DNA of 42,026 nucleotides from Providencia sneebia DSM 19967 (GTDB lineage Bacteria > Pseudomonadota > Gammaproteobacteria > Enterobacterales > Enterobacteriaceae). Location of the stretch: assembly GCF_000314895.2 (NCBI RefSeq), contig NZ_CM001773.1, positions 908,253-950,278 on the forward strand, read 5' to 3'. Positions 35,934 to 42,026 of the stretch are shown here, one piece after another. Both the position numbers and the translations under genes were made by a program. The notes beneath the pieces are model-generated. The model did not search any database, was not told the DNA's origin, and saw only the letters and a list, made by a program, of their open reading frames with translations. How positions within the stretch are numbered: position 1 is the first letter of the stretch; the number at the start of each line of letters is the position of its first letter.

Positions 35934-36752
35934 ATGAATAATAAGATCAAACATGGCTTACCAAATAATGAAAATAAAAATAATCACTACTGCAATTGTA
36001 ATCAAGAAATAATAGATTCTTTGAATAACTACCTTAATAAACATCCAGAGTGTACTATTTATCAACATTCGTTAATGAGTAGCCTAATCGCAGGTGTTTA
36101 TGAGAGTGATGTGACTATCGCAGATTTATTGAAACATGGTGATTTTGGATTAGGTACTTTTAATCATCTTGATGGTGAACTTGTTGTTTTTGATAGTAAT
36201 GTATTTCAATTGCGCTCTGATGGTAGCGCACGTGAAGCTAATCATTCTCAGCAATCACCTTTTGCAGTCATGACTTTCTTTACGCCTGATATTGAACATC
36301 ATTTTTCTGAGAGTGTAACGGAACAAGAAGTACATGATACAATCAATCGTTATATTCCCTCTGATAATCTTTTTTGTGCAATTAAAATTGAAGGGGAATT
36401 TGAATTAGTTAAAACGCGTACAGTTCCTCGTCAAGAACCACCTTACCTTCCTATGTTGGAAGCAATAGCAAATCAGCCTATTTTTACGTTTCATAATGAA
36501 GTCGGTCTTATTGTAGGCTTTCGTTCACCACAATTTACACAAGGCATTAATGTTGCTGGATTCCATGAACACTATATTAATCAGCAGCGTAAAGGCGGAG
36601 GCCATATTCTTGACTATAAATTAAAAAAAGGAACGCTACAAATTGGTGTTATTTCACGCCTTACTATTGATTTACCTCACCAGTCGACATTCCTAGAAGC
36701 TAACCTGATGCCTGATGATCTTCATCAGGCAATAAAACAAGCTGAAAATTGA
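35934..36752 (+). CDS. budA: Alpha-acetolactate decarboxylase
   Basis: This enzyme decarboxylates acetolactate to acetoin, the step that limits acid build-up in fermentation. At 272 residues it is of usual size, with an Asn-rich N-terminal extension of about 25 residues. The family motifs are LKHGDFGLGTFNHLDGELVV, FQLRSDGSAREA and PYLPMLEAI. The zinc-binding histidines His211, His213 and His224 lie in GFHEHYINQQRKGGGHILDY. The 211-to-224 spacing equals that of the Brevibacillus enzyme ligands. The usual partners, acetolactate synthase (budB/alsS) and butanediol dehydrogenase (budC), are absent here, so it must use acetolactate made elsewhere. AAGGTAAAGG precedes the ATG. Confidence 0.93.
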   Translation: MNNKIKHGLPNNENKNNHYCNCNQEIIDSLNNYLNKHPECTIYQHSLMSSLIAGVYESDVTIADLLKHGDFGLGTFNHLDGELVVFDSNVFQLRSDGSAREANHSQQSPFAVMTFFTPDIEHHFSESVTEQEVHDTINRYIPSDNLFCAIKIEGEFELVKTRTVPRQEPPYLPMLEAIANQPIFTFHNEVGLIVGFRSPQFTQGINVAGFHEHYINQQRKGGGHILDYKLKKGTLQIGVISRLTIDLPHQSTFLEANLMPDDLHQAIKQAEN

Positions 36753-36830
36753 TAACTGAAGATTTTCACACAAGTCATAAAAATCAATTTGAATAATTTG
36801 AAGTCAAGATCCTAGAATAGATTTCATCAT

Positions 36831-36879
36831 AAAAAAAGTACCCATCAAGTTAGATGAAAAATAGTAAACTTTAGGGTAC
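36831..36879. terminator. Terminator between budA and zntA
   Basis: The stem GTACCC(atc)AAGTT with AACTT(ta)GGGTAC spans 36838-36879. A run of seven T follows on the minus strand (36831-36837), so it mainly serves zntA. A shorter T-run on the plus strand may end budA. Confidence 0.65.
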
Positions 36880-36965
36880 GGTTTTAAAGTAAGAACAGTA
36901 TATTAGAGACTATTTAAGTGAAAGCGTGACTTTTGATGTATTTGTTAATCTAAGTTAACCAAGTA

Positions 36966-39368
36966 CTATTTTGTCTTTACCGCATTGGGTAACTTCACTG
37001 CTAATAATCGCACAGCATTTGCTGTTACAAGGGCTGTCGCGCCTGAGTCAGCCAATACCGCAACCCATAATCCTGTGATACCTAATAAACTTGTCACTAA
37101 AAAGACAGCCTTAAGCCCTAATGCAATACTGATATTTTCGCGAATAATTTTACGGGTTGCTCTTGATAACACGATGATTTCAGGCAAACCAGTTAGTCGG
37201 TTATGCGTTAAAGCGGCATCCGCTGTTTCGAGTGCAACATCTGTGCCGCTGCCCATTGCAACACCAATACTTGAAGCCTTCATTGCTGGAGCATCATTAA
37301 TACCATCACCGACCATCATGGTGTTATGGTGGCGATTTAGCTCACCAACCGCGGTGACTTTATCTTCTGGTAATAATCCTGCGCGATACTCCATTCCTAA
37401 CTGATCCGCAATGGCACTCGCAGCACGTGGATTATCGCCAGTCAACATGACAGCATTAACATGTAATTTTTTGAGCATGCTGATAGCTTCAATCGCATCA
37501 GGGCGCAGTGTATCTTGTAGCGCGATTAATCCGATAACTTGGTTATCTTTTAGTGTGACAACGACTGTTTTACCTTCAGCTTCAAGTTGTTCTACTTTAT
37601 TTTGCCATTCTGTATTGAGCGGAACCTCTAAACGACTTGGTGAGCTGACAAGGATATGATTATCATTAAGATAACCTTCAACCCCTTTACCTGCTAAAGC
37701 CCTACGGCTATGTGCTTCAATGACAGCAATAGATAATGATTCTGCATGGTTAACAACTGCTTTGGCTAATGGATGGTGAGAACCTGCTTCCACGGCGGCT
37801 GTCATTTGCACTAATTCACTTTCAGTCACCCCAGCGACGGGCACTAAATTTGTAACATGCGGTTTTCCTTCAGTTAGTGTGCCTGTTTTATCAAGTGCAA
37901 TTGTGGTGATAGTGCCTAATTGTTCAAGTGCAGCACCACCTTTAATCAGGGCACCACGTCGCGTTGCAGTAGCAAGTGCTGATGTAATTGCCGCAGGTGT
38001 TGATATCACTAAAGCACAAGGGCAACCAATTAATAACAAGGTTAATCCGCGATAGATCCAAGTTTCCCAAGAAGCATCAAAGAAAATAGGCGGAACAACC
38101 ACAACCAGCGCTGAAAATAGCATGATCAGCGGAGTATAAATTCGGCTGAAACTATCAATAAAACGCTCAATTGGTGCTCTACGCTCTTCTGCTTCTTCAA
38201 TTAATTGCAAAATACGGTCAATAGCACTTTGACCTTGCTCAGAAACCACTTTCATTTGCACTGTGCGATCAATCGATAAGCAACCTGCTGCCACTTTTTC
38301 ACCAATATTGCGCTCAACGGGAACTGATTCACCAGTTAATGAGCTTTCATCAAAGCTGGCAAAACCAGAGACGAGCTCGGCATCTGTTGGCAAACGCCCG
38401 CCTGGCGCGATTTCAATAATATCGCCTGGGCGTAATTGCGAAACAGAAACGGTCGTTTTTTGTCCATCTCGAATTAAAACGGCTTCTTCAGGAACTAATG
38501 CCATTAAAGCACTAACTCCTCGGCGGGCACGGCCTGCGGAGTATGATTCAAGCATCTCTCCGAGCATAAACAGCAATATGACCATGGCTGCTTCTTCAGT
38601 TGCCTGAATAAAAATGGCACCAACAGCTGCAACGGTCATTAAGGTTTCAATTGCAAAAGGTGTTCCCGTTCTAATTAAACGCAGCGATTTTCGAGCGATT
38701 GGATAAAGACCAACTAGCGTTGTTGCAATAAAAGCAATATTACCTAATTTGGGGTTTACTGCTTCGATACACCAACTAATTACCATTAAAATCGCTAAAA
38801 AGATAACGGGTTTGGCATCATTAAGTAGACTTGGTGGAGTCGTGCTTGAAGAGGTATTATTATGACCAACATCTTGCAGTTCATAGCCTGCTTCTTCAAC
38901 AGTTGAGCGTACAATAACACTAATATCAGTATCCGAATCTACAACCAATTTTTCAGTTGCAAACAATACCTTAACTTGTTTTACCTCCGTAATTTGTTTG
39001 ATTGCGTTTTCAATCTTACGAGCACAACTTGGGCAGTCCATTCCCCGAATAATCCAGCTAAAACGTTGCTTTGCTGTTTGCTCAGGTGTGACATCATTTT
39101 CCATATTATGTGATGCACCGCAGCTATCACCATGCTGGTGGTTATGGCCTGTATGCGAATGGTCATGACCATGTGGTTCTGATGTACAGCAATTCTCTTT
39201 GTGGGATATATTATCTCTTTCAGTATGCTGACCGACTTTTTGGTGCTCATCATTATGTAAGTGAGCACTTACAATATCGTTGATTTTTATTTTTTTAGAT
39301 GAGCTGTCATGGCCAGAGCAACAAGGTTTTGTCTGCTTGTTTGTTTCTTTATGTGTATGTGAGTGCAT
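36966..39368 (-). CDS. zntA: Zn(II)/Cd(II)/Pb(II)-exporting P-type ATPase
   Basis: ZntA pumps excess zinc, cadmium and lead out of the cytoplasm. At 800 residues it is about 70 longer than E. coli ZntA. The extra part is a Cys/His-rich N-terminus (PCCSGHDSS at 15-23; EPHGHDHSHTGHNHQHG at 64-80), a probable metal-binding tail. One HMA domain follows (GMDCPSC, 109-115), then the actuator SFDESSLTGES. The membrane CPC motif is at 449-451 and the phosphorylated Asp493 is in DKTGTLTEGKP. The 44-residue CPC-to-Asp spacing equals that of E. coli. GDGINDAPAM is near the C-terminus. The start ATG 39368 follows GGGGG. A ZntR-type promoter lies upstream. Confidence 0.96.
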   Translation of the reverse strand: MHSHTHKETNKQTKPCCSGHDSSSKKIKINDIVSAHLHNDEHQKVGQHTERDNISHKENCCTSEPHGHDHSHTGHNHQHGDSCGASHNMENDVTPEQTAKQRFSWIIRGMDCPSCARKIENAIKQITEVKQVKVLFATEKLVVDSDTDISVIVRSTVEEAGYELQDVGHNNTSSSTTPPSLLNDAKPVIFLAILMVISWCIEAVNPKLGNIAFIATTLVGLYPIARKSLRLIRTGTPFAIETLMTVAAVGAIFIQATEEAAMVILLFMLGEMLESYSAGRARRGVSALMALVPEEAVLIRDGQKTTVSVSQLRPGDIIEIAPGGRLPTDAELVSGFASFDESSLTGESVPVERNIGEKVAAGCLSIDRTVQMKVVSEQGQSAIDRILQLIEEAEERRAPIERFIDSFSRIYTPLIMLFSALVVVVPPIFFDASWETWIYRGLTLLLIGCPCALVISTPAAITSALATATRRGALIKGGAALEQLGTITTIALDKTGTLTEGKPHVTNLVPVAGVTESELVQMTAAVEAGSHHPLAKAVVNHAESLSIAVIEAHSRRALAGKGVEGYLNDNHILVSSPSRLEVPLNTEWQNKVEQLEAEGKTVVVTLKDNQVIGLIALQDTLRPDAIEAISMLKKLHVNAVMLTGDNPRAASAIADQLGMEYRAGLLPEDKVTAVGELNRHHNTMMVGDGINDAPAMKASSIGVAMGSGTDVALETADAALTHNRLTGLPEIIVLSRATRKIIRENISIALGLKAVFLVTSLLGITGLWVAVLADSGATALVTANAVRLLAVKLPNAVKTK

Positions 39369-39400
39369 ATATGCCCCCTAATCAAAATCAAATAACCTGT

Positions 39401-39414
39401 CATACTTCAAGCTG
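39401..39414. repeat. Fragment related to the intergenic palindrome family
   Basis: CATACTTCAAGCTG matches CATACTTCAGCTG of copy A (21918-21930) apart from one base. The palindromic half is missing. It sits in the zntA leader, between the ZntR promoter and the start codon. Confidence 0.4.
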
Positions 39415-39484
39415 CTTGAAAAAGAGCCCACCCATTTTTCATGGCATGCTGATGATATAACTTTAGGTATAAGGAATATTGATA

Positions 39485-39516
39485 AGTCTATACTTTGGAG
39501 TCTACTCCAGAGTCAA
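39485..39516 (-). promoter_or_regulatory. ZntR-controlled promoter of zntA
   Basis: On the minus strand the -35 TTGACT (39516-39511) and -10 TAGACT (39490-39485) are separated by 20 bases. The dyad ACTCTGGAGT-AGACTCCAAAGT (39513-39492) lies between them. The overlong spacer and dyad are hallmarks of MerR-family activation, and the dyad is nearly identical to the E. coli ZntR operator as I recall it. Confidence 0.9.
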
Positions 39517-39530
39517 ACTAAAATAGGGGA

Positions 39531-39573
39531 GCCAATTGATAAAAAATGCTATTTGAGAATTTTATCAATTGGC
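39531..39573. terminator. Perfect 14-bp inverted repeat between zntA promoter and yhhN
   Basis: GCCAATTGATAAAA (39531-39544) and its exact complement (39560-39573) enclose a 15-base loop. It lies 12 bases after the yhhN stop and just behind the zntA promoter, so it probably ends yhhN transcripts before they reach zntA. There is no classical T-run after the stem. Confidence 0.5.
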
Positions 39574-39585
39574 GCGATTGGATTA

Positions 39586-40215
39586 TTACAGGTAAATTGC
39601 TCGGATAATAAAGAATTGTCCAAGAAAATAAAGCGTTGCAACAACGGCGGTTGAGGCTTTAAATGGAAAACGGAAACGTGCGATAAGCCAAGTACAGTTA
39701 GAGATAAACAATAAAAATGCCCCAACCATAATTGAAAAATTATAATCTCGACCAAGACCAAAGAATTGATCACCTGCTACCCATGCCATAATCATGCTCA
39801 TAATGAGTAAAGCAAAAACAATGGATTGTAGACTCTCAAGTTTTGTCCAGATGAAGATTAACGTCACGGCTGCAATAACCAACGGTATTGGTAACCAAGG
39901 TAGATATAAGCTGAAGTTGAACTGCATGCCAAAACTGATCGCATAAAGCAGGTAGCTGACAAACATCAGTACTGCATATGTAAGTAAGCGCTCACTTGAT
40001 AGCATTTTTACCATATCGGCAATTAAAGATAAGGCGAGACCTGCGAGGATTAAATAGCCTTCAACAGTTAAAAACTCCGCATTCCAACCCCAAAGTAAGA
40101 GTAATAACAATGTAATTGGGCGAAATAACCAGCGTTGCCAATCTGGGCCGCGATAAGCTGCATCAACATATAACCAACCAGAAAAAAGTACTGCAAGGAA
40201 TGGCCAACTAATCAT
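39586..40215 (-). CDS. yhhN: YhhN-family lysoplasmalogenase-like membrane protein
   Basis: This 209-residue inner-membrane protein has about seven to eight hydrophobic segments. It shares with E. coli YhhN the stretches YVDAAYRGPDWQRWLFRPITL, LILAGLALSLIADMVKML, WVAGDQFF and AFLLFISNCTWLIARFRFPF, ending FFIIRAIYL. Eukaryotic relatives (TMEM86) hydrolyse lysoplasmalogens. The bacterial substrate is uncertain. The frame also opens with GTG at 40221, but ATG 40215 follows AAGGA at good spacing. It diverges from yhhM, as in E. coli. Confidence 0.88.
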   Translation of the reverse strand: MISWPFLAVLFSGWLYVDAAYRGPDWQRWLFRPITLLLLLLWGWNAEFLTVEGYLILAGLALSLIADMVKMLSSERLLTYAVLMFVSYLLYAISFGMQFNFSLYLPWLPIPLVIAAVTLIFIWTKLESLQSIVFALLIMSMIMAWVAGDQFFGLGRDYNFSIMVGAFLLFISNCTWLIARFRFPFKASTAVVATLYFLGQFFIIRAIYL

Positions 40216-40322
40216 AAACACATCCTTATAAAATCAAGTAAATGAAGTCACTATACTGATGTTCCTTCTCTATAAATAAGATAAACTATAATAATGATTC
40301 TTTTAAGTACAATGCTAAATTT

Positions 40323-40681
40323 ATGAATAAGCCTATTCTATTAATTATTGTTCTCGCAATTATTGCAGTGCTAGCAACCAAACGTTTCTTTGATCAGCGC
40401 AAGCAAAATGAGATTAATGATAATGCTGTACCTACACAATATTCAGTGATTGTTGAAACTAAAAAGATTACCCTTACCCAAATATGCGTTCTCGTGAACG
40501 GGATGTTGTTTCACCAGAGACATTCCGCTATGAAATCTATTTTAAGCCATTAAATCATGCGGATATCATCAAAGTTATTGTAAATGAGACAGAATATCGT
40601 TCCATTGATGAAGGTAGTCAGGGAATACTTCATATGCAAGGAACGAGATTCATCCGTTTTGACCGCGACAAAGATCATTAA
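40323..40681 (+). pseudogene. yhhM: DUF2500 protein YhhM, apparent -1 frameshift in an A-run
   Basis: Codons 1-47 from ATG 40323 encode a signal-anchor-like start (ILLIIVLAIIAVLATKRFF) and then PTQYSVIVETKK. After the A-run at 40461-40465 similarity continues in another frame as DYPYPNMRSRERDVVSPETF and ends MQGTRFIRFDRDKDH at 40681. Adding one A restores a single 119-codon frame, exactly the length of E. coli YhhM. The function is unknown. The otherwise clean coding sequence on both sides argues for a very recent mutation or a sequencing error rather than old decay. It is convergent with yhhL, 4 bases away. Confidence 0.75.
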
Positions 40682-40685
40682 ACAA

Positions 40686-40973
40686 TTAAGGTTTTTGTTG
40701 AGTATCTTTCAAGGCTTGTTGCTGTTTTTTCTGCATTGCTAACATTTCAAAAACGCCAAAGAAGAAAATCCGAATTTGTAGCATTCTCGATAATTTTTCA
40801 CCTTTTGCGAGGGTTGCTTTTAAGAAAATGGTTTGAAGCGCATGCATAAAAATCATGAATATCATCGCAACATCCATAAAATATTTCAAAGGCTTAGGAA
40901 ATGGGTGGACTAAATTAAACACCATGAATGCCCACACAAAAATCATTAATATTCGTCCTGCATTAATCAGCAT
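40686..40973 (-). CDS. yhhL: DUF1145 membrane protein YhhL
   Basis: This 95-residue protein has two hydrophobic segments (AGRILMIFVWAFMVFNLV; YFMDVAMIFMIFMHALQTIF) and the conserved HPFPKPLKY and RMLQIRIFFFGVFE of the DUF1145 family. Its function is unknown. ATG 40973 (MLINAGR) fits the family and overlaps the end of rsmD by 11 bases, so the two are co-translated. The longer frame up to 41030 lies inside rsmD. Confidence 0.85.
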   Translation of the reverse strand: MLINAGRILMIFVWAFMVFNLVHPFPKPLKYFMDVAMIFMIFMHALQTIFLKATLAKGEKLSRMLQIRIFFFGVFEMLAMQKKQQQALKDTQQKP

Positions 40974-41565
40974 GGTTATTTCTCTCAATTGAATGGCGAA
41001 TAAATAATCTATATGCAACTTGCCCTGCAATTTTTTCGCGATGAAGTTGCCAGTTCGTTGGAATGTTAGTTAGTGGTGACTCCGCCTCTGATTCAAGATA
41101 TATCCAGCATTCATCGGCTAACCATTGGTTTTTCTCTAATAAATTAATGGTTTCATTGAGTAGGCCTTTGCGAAAAGGAGGATCAATAAAAACAACATCA
41201 AAAGCATTTCCAGCCTGATTTAATACCGACATGCTATTACCATTAATTATGGTCGCATTTTCAGCTTGTAGACGTGTTTTATTTTCAGAAAGAAGCTGCG
41301 CATTGTGCTTGTCTAACTCAATAAACGTCACACTATTAGCAAATCGAGAAAGTGCTTCAAAACCTAAAGAACCACTTCCAGCAAAGCAATCAAGGCAGTT
41401 AGCATCGCGAATAACGGGCATTAACCAATTAAATAGCGTTTCTTTTATTCTATCGGTTGTTGGGCGTAATCCTTCGCTGTCACGCACAGGCAATTTGCGG
41501 CCTCGCCACTTGCCGCCAATAATTCGTATTTGGCCTAGAGAGGCATTTTGTATTTTTTTTGCCAT
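40963..41565 (-). CDS. rsmD: 16S rRNA m2G966 methyltransferase
   Basis: RsmD methylates guanine 966 of 16S rRNA in the assembled small subunit. The protein has about 200 residues (E. coli 198). QIRIIGGKWRGRKLPV and GLRPTTDRIKETLFNWL precede the SAM-binding motif CLDCFAGSGSLGFEAL and the catalytic DPPF in VVFIDPPFRKGL. REKIAGQVAYRLF is near the end. Two starts are possible, ATG 41574 and ATG 41565; neither has a strong ribosome site. It diverges from ftsY, as in E. coli. Confidence 0.93.
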   Translation of the reverse strand: MAKKIQNASLGQIRIIGGKWRGRKLPVRDSEGLRPTTDRIKETLFNWLMPVIRDANCLDCFAGSGSLGFEALSRFANSVTFIELDKHNAQLLSENKTRLQAENATIINGNSMSVLNQAGNAFDVVFIDPPFRKGLLNETINLLEKNQWLADECWIYLESEAESPLTNIPTNWQLHREKIAGQVAYRLFIRHSIERNNHAD

Positions 41566-41574
41566 AATATCCAT

Positions 41575-41903
41575 TACTGCTCAGTTTGACTGAATTTAAA
41601 AAATTAATTATCTCTATTGTAGCGCGTCATTTTCACAGTTTTAACTTAAAAATCAGATTAAATTTTAATGATTTTCTTTTCAGATATGTGTTGTAGCGCG
41701 ATGAAATGATAGACTGCTGTAAAATTTATTACGATTTATGCATAACGATATGATTCAATTCTCTGAATGAATATACTTTATTCATTAAATGCTTAACTCA
41801 TTTACCATTGATTTCTCATGAAGATAAGTTCTTGGCAATGAATTGAATTACAGCGAGAATCATTATAAGTGCCATATTTTTACCGCGAGGAGTGTAGTGG
41901 CTA
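41575..41903. other. Divergent intergenic region rsmD-ftsY
   Basis: About 330 AT-rich bases contain the promoters for both genes. A candidate ftsY promoter is TTGAAT near 41843 with TATAAG about 15 bases on. I see no other structure apart from short AT palindromes (for example AATGAATA...TTATTCATT near 41765-41785). Confidence 0.35.
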
Positions 41904-42026
41904 ATGGCTAAAGAAAAGAAAAAAGGCTTTTTTTCATGGTTAGGTTTTGGTCGTAAAGATGAAAGCCAAGCTCAGCAGCAAGAGGCAGAACAACAAAAAT
42001 TAGATGCTGAAAAAGAAATAGAGCTC
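41904..42026 (+). CDS. ftsY: Signal recognition particle receptor FtsY (5' end only)
   Basis: The first 41 codons are present, and the gene continues past the window. The start MAKEKKKGFFSWLGFGRK is the lipid-binding amphipathic motif that begins FtsY in enterobacteria. It is followed by an acidic, Gln/Glu-rich A domain (QAQQQEAEQQ). The GTPase domain lies outside. GAGGAG lies upstream at 41886-41891, rather far from ATG 41904. Its position beside rsmD matches E. coli. Confidence 0.9.
   Translation, partial: MAKEKKKGFFSWLGFGRKDESQAQQQEAEQQKLDAEKEIEL

Noticed and set aside
36966..39368. His-rich N-terminus of ZntA as a separate metallochaperone fusion
   Set aside because: It is one continuous frame with a normal HMA domain; His/Cys-rich tails are common in this family, so fusion is not needed to explain it.

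Overview
This window looks like a chromosomal segment of a low-GC enterobacterium in the Morganellaceae, most likely Providencia. That is my inference from gene content, enterobacterial gene order, protein similarity recalled from E. coli and AT-rich codon use. No species marker is present. There are no tRNA, rRNA, CRISPR, integrase or transposase genes.

Layout. (1) Positions 1-2216 are the decayed end of an rhs locus. They hold a truncated Rhs C-terminus, a frameshifted Imm50-like immunity gene, a SymE-like fragment, the tail of another toxin, an intact GAD-like/DUF1851 immunity gene, and a broken paralogue of that gene fused in frame to a second copy of the rhs core. A 77-bp imperfect direct repeat (34-110 and 2089-2165) brackets the region. 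(2) Positions 2217-7918 (minus strand) are a complete glucitol/sorbitol PTS operon, srlA-srlE-srlB-srlD-gutM-srlR-gutQ, followed by fructose-6-phosphate aldolase. A class II CRP-type promoter lies upstream. (3) Positions 8693-21908 follow the E. coli yjeI-epmB-efp-sugE-frdDCBA-epmA block. Two insertions interrupt it: an EamA-type exporter, and a sigma/anti-sigma/TonB-receptor module resembling HasI-HasS-HasR haem uptake. sugE (gdx) is preceded by a clear guanidine-II (mini-ykkC) riboswitch. (4) Positions 22071-31749 handle glycerol compounds: glpTQ diverges from glpABC across a shared GlpR/CRP region, then come a GNAT acetyltransferase and dhaKL without dhaM. (5) Positions 32044-34165 hold a LysR regulator divergent from a two-gene unit of an exported ankyrin protein and a guanine-deaminase-like enzyme. 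(6) Positions 34324-42026 follow the E. coli yhhQ-tusA-zntA-yhhN-yhhM-yhhL-rsmD-ftsY order. A lone acetolactate decarboxylase gene is inserted between tusA and zntA. ftsY runs off the window end.

How the genes work together. Sorbitol enters as sorbitol-6-phosphate, which SrlD oxidises to fructose-6-phosphate. The attached aldolase could split that to dihydroxyacetone and glyceraldehyde-3-phosphate, and DhaKL handles dihydroxyacetone. GlpT, GlpQ and GlpABC feed glycerophosphodiesters and glycerol-3-phosphate into the same triose pool under anaerobic conditions, with fumarate reductase as a likely terminal acceptor. EpmA and EpmB together modify Lys34 of EF-P.

I found no clearly new defence or mobile system. 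The places most worth a second look are the rhs toxin/immunity graveyard, the hemophore-less Has-like module, the ankyrin/deaminase pair, the orphan Fur box in the frd-epmA gap, and a small family of intergenic palindromes. Two genes (the Imm50-like gene and yhhM) are each broken by what looks like one missing A in an A-run, so sequencing error should be excluded before calling them pseudogenes.
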